DNA of 64,000 nucleotides, from assembly GCF_028471945.1 (NCBI RefSeq), contig NZ_CP110128.1:794501-858500 (forward strand), read 5' to 3'. A model generated the notes under the pieces. The model did not search any database. It was not told where the DNA came from and was given only the letters and a program-made list of their open reading frames with translations. The stretch is from Pseudomonas sp. WJP1. Its GTDB lineage: Bacteria > Pseudomonadota > Gammaproteobacteria > Pseudomonadales > Pseudomonadaceae. Below are positions 10,496 through 19,135 of the stretch, piece after piece (within the stretch, counting starts at the first letter, position 1; each line of letters begins with the position of its first letter). Made by a program: the position numbers and the translations under genes.

Positions 10496-11413
10496 GTGGC
10501 TCAGGTCAAACGTATCCGTCGTAACGTCAGCGGCATCATCCTGCTCGACAAGCCGCTGGGGTTCACCTCCAACGCCGCCTTGCAGAAGGTCCGCTGGTTG
10601 CTCAACGCCGAGAAGGCCGGACACACCGGCAGCCTCGATCCGCTGGCCACCGGCGTGTTGCCGCTGTGCTTCGGTGAGGCCACCAAGTTCTCGCAATACC
10701 TGCTCGATTCCGACAAGGGTTACGAAACCCTGGCGCAACTGGGCAAGACCACCACCACGGCAGATGCCGAAGGTGAGGTTTTGCAGGAGCGCCCGGTGAC
10801 CGTTGGTCGCGCCGATATCGAAGCTGTGTTGCCGCAATTTCGTGGGCAAATCAGTCAGATACCGCCGATGTACTCGGCTCTCAAGCGTGATGGGCAACCC
10901 CTGTACAAGCTGGCCCGTGCAGGTGAAGTAGTGGAGCGCGAACCGCGTTCTGTTACTATTACGCGCTTGGAATTGCTGGCCTTCGAAGGGGATACTGCGC
11001 GGCTTGCGGTGGATTGCACCAAAGGCACCTATATTCGCACCCTGGTGGAGGATATCGGTGAGCAACTCGGTTGTGGCGCTTACGTTGCAGAACTGCGACG
11101 TACCCAGGCCGGGCCATTCACCCTGGCGCAGACCGTTACCCTCGAAGAGCTGGAAGCGGTACATGCCGAAGGCGGCAACGAGGCGGTCGACCGCTTCCTG
11201 ATGCCATCGGACAGCGGCCTGCTGGATTGGCCACTGTTGCAGTTCTCGGAAGCGAGCGCGTTCTACTGGCTCAATGGCCAGCCGGTACGCGCCCCGGATG
11301 CCCCGAAGTTCGGCATGGTACGGGTACAGGATCACAATGGTCGCTTCATCGGTATCGGTGAAGTGAGCGAAGACGGGCGCATCGCGCCACGTCGATTGAT
11401 TCGGTCAGAATGA
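10496..11413 (+). CDS. truB: tRNA pseudouridine(55) synthase TruB
   Basis: 305 aa. Makes pseudouridine 55 in the T-loop of tRNAs. Starts at GTG 10496, with AAGGAG overlapping the end of rbfA. The active site [13 protein letters not shown] holds the catalytic Asp48, the same number as in E. coli Tru[12 protein letters not shown] and the C-terminal PUA-like part are present. It lies between rbfA and rpsO as in most proteobacteria. Confidence 0.96.
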   Translation: MAQVKRIRRNVSGIILLDKPLGFTSNAALQKVRWLLNAEKAGHTGSLDPLATGVLPLCFGEATKFSQYLLDSDKGYETLAQLGKTTTTADAEGEVLQERPVTVGRADIEAVLPQFRGQISQIPPMYSALKRDGQPLYKLARAGEVVEREPRSVTITRLELLAFEGDTARLAVDCTKGTYIRTLVEDIGEQLGCGAYVAELRRTQAGPFTLAQTVTLEELEAVHAEGGNEAVDRFLMPSDSGLLDWPLLQFSEASAFYWLNGQPVRAPDAPKFGMVRVQDHNGRFIGIGEVSEDGRIAPRRLIRSE

Positions 11414-11463
11414 CCGGACGAGTGTGGCTGTCAGCAGGCACGGTCACTACTCATTTTTAGATA

Positions 11464-11509
11464 CAGGGATTTGTCCCTGGCCTGTTGAAACTGTTTTTGA
11501 AACAGTTTC
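11464..11509 (+). promoter_or_regulatory. Two adjacent hairpins in the rpsO leader
   Basis: CAGGGA-TTTG-TCCCTG (11464-11479) is followed by a perfect 10-bp stem GAAACTGTTT-TTG-AAACAGTTTC (11487-11509). It ends 19 bases before the rpsO start codon. In E. coli S15 represses its own translation by binding structures in this position; a similar role here is inferred from position only. Confidence 0.5.
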
Positions 11510-11528
11510 CTGATAAAAGGATTGCCAC

Positions 11529-11798
11529 ATGGCTCTCGACGTTCAAGAAAAAGCTCAAATCGTAGCTGACTACCAGCAAGCTGTTGGTGACACTGGTTCG
11601 CCAGAAGTGCAAGTTGCACTGCTGACCGCCAACATCAACAAACTGCAAGGTCACTTCAAGGCCAACGGTAAAGACCACCACTCCCGTCGTGGTCTGATCC
11701 GCATGGTTAACCAGCGTCGTAAGCTGCTGGACTACCTGAAAGGCAAGGACGTGAGCCGTTACAGCGCTCTGATCGCTCGCCTGGGTCTGCGTCGCTAA
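11529..11798 (+). CDS. rpsO: 30S ribosomal protein S15
   Basis: 89 aa, exact family length. Primary binder of the 16S rRNA central domain. Motifs [32 protein letters not shown] and [12 protein letters not shown] are intact. AAAAGGA precedes the ATG. pnp follows after 209 bases, the usual rpsO-pnp pairing. Confidence 0.98.
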   Translation: MALDVQEKAQIVADYQQAVGDTGSPEVQVALLTANINKLQGHFKANGKDHHSRRGLIRMVNQRRKLLDYLKGKDVSRYSALIARLGLRR

Positions 11799-11831
11799 TA
11801 AGCGATTGCGCTAGAGGTTGGTTGTCTGTCG

Positions 11832-11857
11832 TGCGTCAGCGGGTTTCCGCGGGCGCA
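11832..11857 (+). promoter_or_regulatory. Hairpin in the rpsO-pnp gap (possible RNase III site)
   Basis: Nested pairing TGCG / CGCA and GCGG / CCGC with a GTTT loop lies in the 209-base gap. In E. coli the pnp leader is cut by RNase III in such a structure and PNPase then represses its own message. Here only the position and pairing support this; there is no long T-run for a terminator. Confidence 0.35.
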
Positions 11858-12007
11858 TGGCAGGCTCCCAGCCTCAAGTTTTATCTGGATACTCGTTTTG
11901 CCCGTGTAAGAGCACCCAGGACAACCCGTCGGGCCGATTCCCGGCGTTGCCCAAGAATTTCGCAAGAACCCAGTTTCCCCAAGAGCCACAAAAGAAGGTA
12001 GGACACC

Positions 12008-14113
12008 GTGAACCCGGTAATCAAAAAATTCCAGTTCGGTCAGTCGACCGTTACCCTCGAGACTGGCCGTATCGCCCGTCAGGCCTCCGGCGCAGTATTG
12101 GTCACCGTTGACGACGACGTCAGCGTATTGGTGACCGTCGTTGGTGCCAAGCAAGCCGATCCAGGCAAGGGTTTCTTCCCTCTGTCCGTTCACTACCAGG
12201 AAAAGACTTACGCTGCCGGTAAGATCCCTGGCGGTTTCTTCAAGCGCGAAGGCCGTCCTTCCGAGAAAGAAACCCTGACTTCCCGACTGATCGACCGTCC
12301 GATCCGTCCGCTGTTCCCTGAAGGCTTCATGAACGAAGTGCAGGTTGTCTGCACCGTCGTGTCCACCAGCAAGAAGACCGATCCGGACATCGCTGCGATG
12401 ATCGGTACCTCGGCTGCCCTGGCCATCTCCGGCATTCCTTTCGATGGCCCGATCGGCGCTGCCCGCGTTGCCTTCCACGAAAGCACCGGCTACCTGCTGA
12501 ACCCGACTTACGAGCAGCAAGCTGCTTCGAGCCTGGACATGGTCGTTGCCGGTACTTCGGACGCTGTGCTGATGGTTGAATCGGAAGCCAAAGAGCTGAC
12601 CGAAGACCAGATGCTGGGCGCGGTACTGTTCGCTCACGACGAGTTCCAGGTTGTGATCAACGCCGTTAAAGAACTGGCCGCTGAAGCTGCCAAGCCAACC
12701 TGGACCTGGGCTCCTGCGCCAGAAGCCACCGAACTGCTGGGCGCTATCCGTGCCGAGTTCGGCGAAGCGATCTCCCAGGCCTACACCATCACCGTCAAGG
12801 CTGACCGTTACGCTCGCCTGGGTGAGCTGAAGGATCAGGTTGTTGCCAAACTGTCCGGTGAAGAAGGCCAGCCTTCTTCCAGCGAAGTCAAAGCGGCTTT
12901 CGGCGAAATCGAATACCGCACCGTTCGCGAAAACATCGTTAACGGCAAGCCACGTATCGACGGTCGCGACACCAAGACCGTACGTCCGCTGAACATCGAA
13001 GTCGGTGTTCTGCCAAAAACCCACGGTTCGGCTCTGTTCACCCGTGGCGAAACCCAGGCTCTGGTAGTCGCGACTCTGGGTACTGCCCGTGATGCACAGC
13101 TGCTGGACACCCTGGAAGGCGAGAAGAAAGACCCGTTCATGCTGCACTACAACTTCCCTCCGTTCTCGGTAGGCGAGTGTGGTCGCATGGGTGGCGCCGG
13201 TCGTCGTGAAATCGGTCACGGCCGTCTGGCCCGTCGTTCGGTTTCGGCCATGTTGCCTGCCGCTGCCGACTTCCCGTACACCATCCGTGTGGTATCGGAA
13301 ATCACCGAATCCAACGGTTCGAGCTCGATGGCTTCCGTTTGCGGCGCTTCCCTGGCGCTGATGGACGCTGGTGTACCGATGAAGGCGCCGGTTGCCGGTA
13401 TCGCCATGGGTCTGGTTAAAGAGGGCGAGAAGTTCGCCGTCCTGACCGACATCCTCGGTGACGAAGACCACCTGGGCGACATGGACTTCAAGGTAGCCGG
13501 TACGGCCAAAGGTGTGACCGCGCTGCAGATGGACATCAAGATCAAGGGCATCACCGAAGAGATCATGGAAATCGCCCTGGGCCAAGCCCTGGAAGCGCGC
13601 CTGAACATCCTCGGCCAGATGAACCAGATCATTGGCCAGTCGCGTACCGAACTGTCGGCCAACGCTCCTACCATGATCGCGATGAAAATCGACACCGACA
13701 AAATCCGTGATGTCATCGGTAAAGGCGGCGCGACCATTCGTGCGATCTGTGAAGAGACCAAGGCTTCGATCGACATCGAAGACGACGGCTCGATCAAGAT
13801 CTTCGGCGAAACCAAGGAAGCTGCAGAAGCTGCACGTCAGCGCGTTCTGGGTATCACCGCTGAAGCCGAAATCGGCAAGATCTACGTGGGTAAAGTTGAA
13901 CGCATCGTCGACTTCGGCGCATTCGTCAACATCCTGCCTGGCAAGGACGGCCTGGTTCACATCTCCATGCTGAGCGATGCTCGCGTCGAGAAAGTGACCG
14001 ACATCCTGAAAGAAGGCCAGGAAGTGGAAGTGCTGGTACTGGACGTGGACAACCGCGGCCGTATCAAGCTGTCCATCAAGGACGTAGCAGCAGCCAAGGC
14101 CTCGGGCGTTTAA
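12008..14113 (+). CDS. pnp: Polyribonucleotide nucleotidyltransferase (PNPase)
   Basis: 701 aa, 3'-5' phosphorolytic exoribonuclease and degradosome component. GTG start at 12008 with AGGTAGGA upstream. Two RNase PH domains (about 1-215 and 310-545; the second contains [14 protein letters not shown] and the [19 protein letters not shown] metal/phosphate site) flank a helical linker. A KH domain ([15 protein letters not shown]) and an S1 domain ([17 protein letters not shown]) follow. Full length and ending in a strong terminator. Confidence 0.98.
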   Translation: MNPVIKKFQFGQSTVTLETGRIARQASGAVLVTVDDDVSVLVTVVGAKQADPGKGFFPLSVHYQEKTYAAGKIPGGFFKREGRPSEKETLTSRLIDRPIRPLFPEGFMNEVQVVCTVVSTSKKTDPDIAAMIGTSAALAISGIPFDGPIGAARVAFHESTGYLLNPTYEQQAASSLDMVVAGTSDAVLMVESEAKELTEDQMLGAVLFAHDEFQVVINAVKELAAEAAKPTWTWAPAPEATELLGAIRAEFGEAISQAYTITVKADRYARLGELKDQVVAKLSGEEGQPSSSEVKAAFGEIEYRTVRENIVNGKPRIDGRDTKTVRPLNIEVGVLPKTHGSALFTRGETQALVVATLGTARDAQLLDTLEGEKKDPFMLHYNFPPFSVGECGRMGGAGRREIGHGRLARRSVSAMLPAAADFPYTIRVVSEITESNGSSSMASVCGASLALMDAGVPMKAPVAGIAMGLVKEGEKFAVLTDILGDEDHLGDMDFKVAGTAKGVTALQMDIKIKGITEEIMEIALGQALEARLNILGQMNQIIGQSRTELSANAPTMIAMKIDTDKIRDVIGKGGATIRAICEETKASIDIEDDGSIKIFGETKEAAEAARQRVLGITAEAEIGKIYVGKVERIVDFGAFVNILPGKDGLVHISMLSDARVEKVTDILKEGQEVEVLVLDVDNRGRIKLSIKDVAAAKASGV

Positions 14114-14134
14114 TCACCCGCCGCGCCTGATCGA

Positions 14135-14168
14135 TGCCCCGCCGTGAAAACGGCGGGGCATTTTTTTT
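14135..14168 (+). terminator. Strong intrinsic terminator after pnp
   Basis: Stem TGCCCCGCCG / CGGCGGGGCA with a small TGAAAA loop, followed by eight T. It ends the long rimP-pnp transcription unit. Confidence 0.92.
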
Positions 14169-14181
14169 GTGTACGCAAACG

Positions 14182-14210
14182 TCAAAAGATCGCAGGCCGT
14201 AATCTTTTGA
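14182..14210 (+). repeat. Small inverted repeat, possible remnant of a REP element
   Basis: TCAAAAGAT / ATCTTTTGA with an 11-nt loop containing CGCAGGCC, followed by TTTT. The AAAAGATCGCAG core also occurs in the complete REP pair at 56656-56754, so this looks like a decayed copy; it could also act as a second terminator. Confidence 0.45.
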
Positions 14211-14266
14211 TTTTAACGGTGTTCGAAGTTGCCTGACCCCATGGTCAGTGCTAGGTTTAGCCCACT

Positions 14267-14342
14267 GCCCGTGTAGCTCAGTCGGTAGAGCAGCGCACTC
14301 GTAACGCGAAGGTCGCAGGTTCGATTCCTGTCTCGGGCACCA
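14267..14342 (+). tRNA. tRNA-Thr (anticodon CGT)
   Basis: 76 nt with encoded CCA. Anticodon loop CTCGTAA gives CGT; D-arm GCTC...GAGC and T-arm GCAGG-TTCGATT-CCTGT are normal. Non-Watson-Crick positions are a T6-T67 mismatch in the acceptor stem and an A31-C39 mismatch closing the anticodon loop. A weak promoter TTGCCT-N17-TAGGTT (14229-14257) could drive it. No integrase lies nearby. Confidence 0.85.
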
Positions 14343-14476
14343 GCGACACGTTGTTTTCAGATGATCCCGAATGGTTCTGAAGGCCAGAAAAGCCGGGCTT
14401 CAAGCGGTTTTTTTGCGTCAGAGAGATCCTTGATGATCCAGATCCATCTTCCATTCCCCAGATCAACGAGAACGCC

Positions 14477-14782
14477 ATGACCGTTAAAGAACTGACTCAA
14501 GAAGCCAGACACGAAGAAGCCCTCAAGAAGTACGTGCTGGACGTGCCCCATTTGCTGGAAGAGATCAAGGACTTGCCACCCGAAGATCAGAAGGACCAGA
14601 TCCAATGGGCGTTCGAGGATGAAGCTGAAGCCCAGGGCTTGCAGCCGTGGGAGCTGACGCTCAAGTACACCTCGACCCCGGAAGAATACGAGGCAAAGCG
14701 CCTGGAGCTGCACAGGGAAGCAGCCGAGGTGCTGGGTGTTGAGTGGGAGGAGTACTGCGAGATGAACAATCTGGTGGTCTGA
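14477..14782 (+). CDS. Small acidic protein, probably DUF6388 family
   Basis: 101 aa, soluble and strongly charged, rich in Glu and Lys. It begins MTVKELTQEARHEEALKKYV and contains DLPPEDQKDQIQWAFEDEAE; no signal peptide, membrane segment or catalytic motif is visible. The helix-forming composition suggests an all-alpha protein. I recall similar short proteins in Pseudomonas called DUF6388, but this is from memory. It stands alone between tRNA-Thr and a REP pair, so context gives no role. Confidence 0.75.
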   Translation: MTVKELTQEARHEEALKKYVLDVPHLLEEIKDLPPEDQKDQIQWAFEDEAEAQGLQPWELTLKYTSTPEEYEAKRLELHREAAEVLGVEWEEYCEMNNLVV

Positions 14783-14794
14783 CAAAAGCGCTCT

Positions 14795-14862
14795 TGTAGG
14801 AGCACGGCTTGCCGGCGATAGCGTCCTTCAGATTGCCATCGCCGGCAAGCCGTGCTCCTACA
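14795..14862. repeat. REP inverted pair (GTAGGAGCacGGCTTGCCGGCGA type)
   Basis: Two copies in opposite orientation with perfect 25-nt arms starting TGTAGGAGCACGGCTTGC and a short spacer. The pair sits between the stops of the convergent DUF6388-like gene and nadC and can form a long hairpin. Confidence 0.9.
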
Positions 14863-14869
14863 GGCGTTA

Positions 14870-15718
14870 TCAGAGGCTCAGTCGCATCGACAGATCGACA
14901 GCCTTCACATCCTTGGTCATCGCACCAATCGAAATGTAATCCACCCCGGTTTCGGCAATCGGCAGCAACGTGCTTTCGTTGATCCCGCCGCTGGCCTCCA
15001 GCTTTGCCTTGCCGTTGTTCAGGCGTACGGCTTCGCGCATGTCATCCAGGCTCAGCTCGTCCAGCATGATGATGTCGGCACCTGCCTCCAGGGCTTCCTT
15101 GAGCTCATCCAGGCTTTCCACTTCGATCTCTACCGGCTTGCCAGGTGCAATCTTGTGTGCGGCGGCGATGGCCTGCGGAATGCCACCGCTGGCGGCGATA
15201 TGGTTTTCCTTGATCAGGAAGGCGTCATACAGGCCGATGCGGTGGTTGTGGCAACCGCCGCAGGTCACGGCGTACTTCTGCGCCAGGCGCAGCCCCGGCA
15301 GGGTCTTGCGGGTGTCGAGCAGTTTCACCTGGGTTTGTGCAACGAAGTCTGCCAGTTGCTGCGCGCGAGTGGCGACGCCGGAGAGCATTTGCAGGAAGTT
15401 CAGCGCGCTACGTTCGCCCGTCAGCAGCGAACGGGCCGGCCCTTCGAGGTGGAACAACACCTGGTTGGGCTTGACCCGCTCGCCATCGGCGACCTGCCAA
15501 TGCACCGCAACTCGTGGGTCCAGCTGGCGAAACACGTTATCCACCCACGCTGTGCCACAGATGACGGCAGCGTCGCGGGTGATGATGGTGGCTTTGGCCA
15601 GGCGTTCGGCCGGGATCAGCTGTGCGGTGATGTCGCCGCTGCCGATGTCTTCGCGCAACGCGCGGCGCACGTTGGCTTCGATTTCGGCGTTCAAGTCGGC
15701 GAGACGTAGATTCGGCAT
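14870..15718 (-). CDS. nadC: Nicotinate-nucleotide pyrophosphorylase (quinolinate phosphoribosyltransferase)
   Basis: 282 aa. Converts quinolinate and PRPP to nicotinate mononucleotide in NAD synthesis. Start ATG at 15718 with GGAG 6 bases upstream gives [21 protein letters not shown], the normal N-terminus; the frame extends further upstream without a ribosome site. Motifs: [73 protein letters not shown] and [11 protein letters not shown]. It is transcribed away from the DUF1631-ampDE genes. Confidence 0.95.
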   Translation of the reverse strand: MPNLRLADLNAEIEANVRRALREDIGSGDITAQLIPAERLAKATIITRDAAVICGTAWVDNVFRQLDPRVAVHWQVADGERVKPNQVLFHLEGPARSLLTGERSALNFLQMLSGVATRAQQLADFVAQTQVKLLDTRKTLPGLRLAQKYAVTCGGCHNHRIGLYDAFLIKENHIAASGGIPQAIAAAHKIAPGKPVEIEVESLDELKEALEAGADIIMLDELSLDDMREAVRLNNGKAKLEASGGINESTLLPIAETGVDYISIGAMTKDVKAVDLSMRLSL

Positions 15719-15961
15719 AAGGCACTCCACAAACAAAGTGCCTCGATTATAGGGCCATGGTACTGAGCAACCCAAGGCGTCAGCACAGATCCCAGTGTTC
15801 TGAAGCCTGCATTTGGTCGATTGCGTGTGTGATCGACATTCAGGAGTCGCCTCCTTTTCCAGCTCAGTGCGCACCGGGGTGGCGCAAGGGCTCCCTTTAC
15901 CCGATAATTCGCCTTGGATTTGACGTCATGACTTTGACGGCTGAGAATTTCAGGAGGCTGG

Positions 15962-17260
15962 ATGCACAACGACGGGAATGTAGTGCCTTTGCGCAGGGTC
16001 GCCAGCGACCAGGCGACGCAACCGCCACTCGCCCGCTTGCCTGTCATTGTGCTGCAGGTTCGCGACAAAGCTACGCAACAGCTCAGGCAGGGCTTGCAGG
16101 CGCTGTTTGATAATGCCGACGGTACCCTCTTCGAAATGGCCGACCAGGCACTCGATGATGCCGAGCAGAACCTTTTCTTTGAAGCGATGCGCGACTTGCG
16201 CTTGAAGCGAAAAAGTATCGAACGATTGTTTTTCGAGCAATTGTTCAAGGCGTTCATCAACCTCGGCCAATGCGACCTCGCTTACAGGGTCCTGCCTCGC
16301 TCATTGTCTGCCAATGCCAGCGCTGCGCCGCGGGATGACGGGCCTGAGCGCAACCTGGCCGTTCAAGCGATGGTCAACAAGACGCTCTACCGCGACGGCT
16401 TCGCCCTTGATCAACTCACCGCCCGCCTCAGTACGTTGTTGGGCAGGACGCTGATCGAGCAGCACAATCCCCTGGGGCCGACGGTGCTCTGCAAGTGCTT
16501 CCTGGCGGCCGCGCGCCATCTGGGCGTGGACATCGAGGTCAAGCTGATCATCCTCCAGCTGTTCGATCGCTATGTGCTCAGTGGCGCTGGCCAGCTTTAC
16601 GCCCAGGCCAACCAACTGTTGATCGCCACCGGCGTATTGCCCGGCCTCGCGCCTCCCCCTACAAGCGACACGATGGATAACAAAGCAGCTGGTGCGCTTC
16701 CTCCTGACGAACGCCGTCGCAGCGAACTGCTGGAGCAGCGGATTCGTGATGCCGAAGAAGAGTGTGCCCAGACCTCTGTGGCCCGCCAGCAAGTCGAGCA
16801 GGCGTTGAATCAGGCACTACTGGGCAAGAGATTGCCCCACAGTGTGCTTGCGTTCGTGCACGAGGCCTGGAGCAACGTGTTGTTACTGACCTGCCTCAAG
16901 CATGGCCATCTGTCGATGCAGTGGCAGGCTGATGTGCAGACCATGGAGCAATTGATCTGGAGCGTCCGGCGTCATGACTCGCCCGATGCTCGTGAGCATT
17001 TGTTGACGATGGTTCCGGGGTTGCTCAAGTCATTGCGCGAGGGGCTGGGCAGTTCGGCGTTTGATCCGTTTGCCACCCGCGCGTTTTTCAGCGAGCTGGA
17101 GCGCTTGCACGTTCAATTGCTCGAGCATCCGGGGCATCCGCCAGCAAGTGCGACGATGGTGGTCGAGGTTTTGGAGCCATTCCTTCTGTCAGCGGCTGAG
17201 GACGGTCCCTGCGACACTGCTCGCTTGCCCGACGTGCAGCGTCTCAATCGCGTCAAGTGA
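15962..17260 (+). CDS. DUF1631 family protein, function unknown
   Basis: 432 aa. Resembles the DUF1631 family, sometimes mislabelled as thymidine phosphorylase. The N-terminal part has VRDKATQQLRQGLQALFDNADGTLFEMA-type helices, followed by an Ala/Pro-rich break near 230 and a C-terminal helical half with HSVLAFVHEAWSNVL. It is shorter than the roughly 700-aa members I recall, so the family's C-terminal extension seems absent. AGGAGG lies 4 bases before the ATG. No membrane segment. It precedes ampD by 63 bases on the same strand, an arrangement also known in P. aeruginosa, and may share its promoter. Confidence 0.75.
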   Translation: MHNDGNVVPLRRVASDQATQPPLARLPVIVLQVRDKATQQLRQGLQALFDNADGTLFEMADQALDDAEQNLFFEAMRDLRLKRKSIERLFFEQLFKAFINLGQCDLAYRVLPRSLSANASAAPRDDGPERNLAVQAMVNKTLYRDGFALDQLTARLSTLLGRTLIEQHNPLGPTVLCKCFLAAARHLGVDIEVKLIILQLFDRYVLSGAGQLYAQANQLLIATGVLPGLAPPPTSDTMDNKAAGALPPDERRRSELLEQRIRDAEEECAQTSVARQQVEQALNQALLGKRLPHSVLAFVHEAWSNVLLLTCLKHGHLSMQWQADVQTMEQLIWSVRRHDSPDAREHLLTMVPGLLKSLREGLGSSAFDPFATRAFFSELERLHVQLLEHPGHPPASATMVVEVLEPFLLSAAEDGPCDTARLPDVQRLNRVK

Positions 17261-17323
17261 TCGCTCCCGATGGGCTATCGCGGCATACTGGGCGCCAACA
17301 CAGTCGTCGTTGAAGGAAACTGT

Positions 17324-17881
17324 ATGCAGCTGGACCCTGCGAGCGGTTGGTGCAAAGGCGTGCATTTATGCCCCTCGCCCAACTTCAATGCGCGCCCCGA
17401 GGGCGAAATTTCCCTGTTGGTGATCCACAACATCAGCCTGCCGCCAGCGCAGTTCAAGACGGGTAAGGTGCAGGAATTCTTCCAGAACCGCCTGGATGTC
17501 ACCGAGCATCCCTACTTTGAAGGGATCGCCGACCTGCGGGTGTCTGCGCATTTTCTGATCGAGCGTGATGGCACCGTCACCCAGTTTGTCTCATGCCTTG
17601 AGCGCGCCTGGCATGCGGGCGTTTCGAGTTTTGAAGGGCGGGAAACCTGTAACGATTTTTCCATAGGCATCGAACTCGAAGGCACGGATGATCTGCCATT
17701 CGACGATGCGCAATATCGAGCGTTGACGACCCTGACCCGGAAGTTGCAATCGGCGTTTCCAGCCATCACCACGCAACGCATCTGTGGGCACAGCGATATC
17801 GCCCCTGGACGCAAGACCGATCCGGGACCCGCGTTCGACTGGACACGCTTTCGCGCAGCCTTGGCACAAGAGGAAGGATAA
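17324..17881 (+). CDS. ampD: 1,6-anhydro-N-acetylmuramyl-L-alanine amidase AmpD
   Basis: 185 aa cytosolic zinc amidase of peptidoglycan recycling; removes the peptide from anhydro-muropeptides, and its loss derepresses AmpC beta-lactamase. The zinc ligands His35, His156 and Asp166 and the catalytic Lys164 are all present (VIHNIS and GHSDIAPGRKTDPG), corresponding to H34/H154/D164 of the Citrobacter enzyme. ATG 17324 is chosen because AAGGAAA lies just upstream and the protein then matches the family N-terminus; an earlier in-frame ATG at 17270 would add 18 residues. Overlaps ampE by one base (TAATG). Confidence 0.96.
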   Translation: MQLDPASGWCKGVHLCPSPNFNARPEGEISLLVIHNISLPPAQFKTGKVQEFFQNRLDVTEHPYFEGIADLRVSAHFLIERDGTVTQFVSCLERAWHAGVSSFEGRETCNDFSIGIELEGTDDLPFDDAQYRALTTLTRKLQSAFPAITTQRICGHSDIAPGRKTDPGPAFDWTRFRAALAQEEG

Positions 17882-18717
17882 TGAGTTTTCTGGTGCTGCT
17901 GTTGGCAGTGTGGATCGAGAAATTTTCGGCCCTGCGCCACCGGGTTCAACACGACGGTGGCTGGGTTCGGGAACTGAACAAGCTTGAACTCAGCCCGCGT
18001 CTGGTGAAGCGTCCGTGGCTGGTCCTGGCTGTGCTGGTGTTGTTCCCAGTGGCAGTGCTGGGCTTGCTGCTGGTGGTGCTCGACCCTGTAGCCTACGGTC
18101 TATTGGCGCTGCCGGTGCATTTGCTGGTGGTCATCTACAGTCTGGGGCGCGGTGATCTGCTGGGCGCTCTCGGGCCCTTCCGCGATGCCTGGCGTCGTGA
18201 AGACCTGCAAGCGGCGGCTCATGTGGCCAAGCGTGATCTGGACATCTGCGCCGACAATGCCGAGCAACTGCTGGAGCGGGTCGAAGGGCATTTGCTGTGG
18301 GAGGCCTACCAGAGCTTTTTCGCGATAATTTTCTGGTACTTCCTGCTGGGGCCGGTCGCTGCGCTAAGTTATCGATTGCTGGCCCTGGCCGAAGAGCACG
18401 GGCAAAACCCGGCCGTGGTCGTGCGCGCCGCGCAACTGCGGCATGCATTCGACTGGGTCCCGGTGCGCCTGTTGGCAGCGAGCTTTGCCCTGGTCGGCAA
18501 CTTTGTCGCGGTCAGCCGGGTGATGTTGCACGAGCTGTTGAACTGGAACATCAGCGCTGCCCAATTGATCGAAAAGGTCGGACTGGTAGCCGGTGAAATT
18601 CCAGCCCCGGTGGTAGGGCCCGAAGGCATCCATAATCTCGACCGTATCTGGGAGTTGCTACTGCGGGCGGCAGTGCTCTGGTATGCGGGTTTTGCGTTGT
18701 GGACGGTTCTGCCGTAG
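17881..18717 (+). CDS. ampE: Inner-membrane regulator AmpE
   Basis: 278 aa. Polytopic inner-membrane protein of the CobD/AmpE type, coupled to AmpD. Hydrophobic segments lie near residues 1-12, 43-75, 135-160, 195-215 and the C-terminus. GRGDLLGALGPFRDAWRREDLQAA and FAIIFWYFLLGPVAALSYRLL are AmpE-like. Its start overlaps the ampD stop, so it is translationally coupled. Its TAG stop codon (18715-18717) is contributed by the first copy of the REP repeat that follows. Confidence 0.94.
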   Translation: MSFLVLLLAVWIEKFSALRHRVQHDGGWVRELNKLELSPRLVKRPWLVLAVLVLFPVAVLGLLLVVLDPVAYGLLALPVHLLVVIYSLGRGDLLGALGPFRDAWRREDLQAAAHVAKRDLDICADNAEQLLERVEGHLLWEAYQSFFAIIFWYFLLGPVAALSYRLLALAEEHGQNPAVVVRAAQLRHAFDWVPVRLLAASFALVGNFVAVSRVMLHELLNWNISAAQLIEKVGLVAGEIPAPVVGPEGIHNLDRIWELLLRAAVLWYAGFALWTVLP

Positions 18718-18960
18718 GGGCCGGCTTGCCGGCAAATCGGCCGTTGCGGTGTACCTGTAGCACCGCGTCATTTCTTCGCCTTGTAGGAGCCAGGCTTGCC
18801 GGCGAACCAGGCGCTGCGGTGTATCTTTCGCACCGTGTCATCGTTCTTCGCCTGTAGGAGCCAGGCTTGCCGGCGAACCAGGCGCCGCGGTGTATCTGTC
18901 GCACCGCGTAATCGTTCTTCGCGGGCAAGTCGGATCGCCGCCCGCTCGCTCCTACAGGCG
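18713..18960. repeat. REP cluster: three direct copies plus one inverted copy
   Basis: Three direct units of about 69-71 bp start near 18713, 18782 and 18853. Each is GTAGGAGCCaGGCTTGCCGGCGAA followed by a conserved spacer (GCGGTGTATCT...CACCG...TTCTTCGC). An inverted half-copy (CGCCCGCTCGCTCCTACAGG) closes the array at 18960. The first, slightly diverged copy overlaps the end of ampE. The remaining gap up to 19135 has no gene. Confidence 0.9.
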
Positions 18961-19135
18961 AACCAGACGAAGGGGGGTGTCGGTCATGCCACCCTCCACA
19001 GATTTTGCATTCCGTTAACCTTAAGTTACAAAACACTCCCCTGATTTACGCTATACAGAGCTAGCGCCGAATACTGGCTATCTGCTTTCTCGCTGCGCTC
19101 GCCAATAAAAATAAGAAATCCAAGGGAGACTTCCA

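Noticed and set aside
14114..14476. Integrated element at tRNA-Thr
   Set aside because: No integrase, no duplicated tRNA 3' end and no change of composition in the flanks.
15757..16110. 117-codon frame starting before the DUF1631 gene
   Set aside because: It overlaps the DUF1631 start in another frame and its product has no coherent composition; the AGGAGG site fits the DUF1631 start at 15962.
18713..18960. CRISPR-like array after ampE
   Set aside because: The direct units of about 70 bp are conserved along their whole length, spacers included, and contain REP cores; no cas genes lie nearby.
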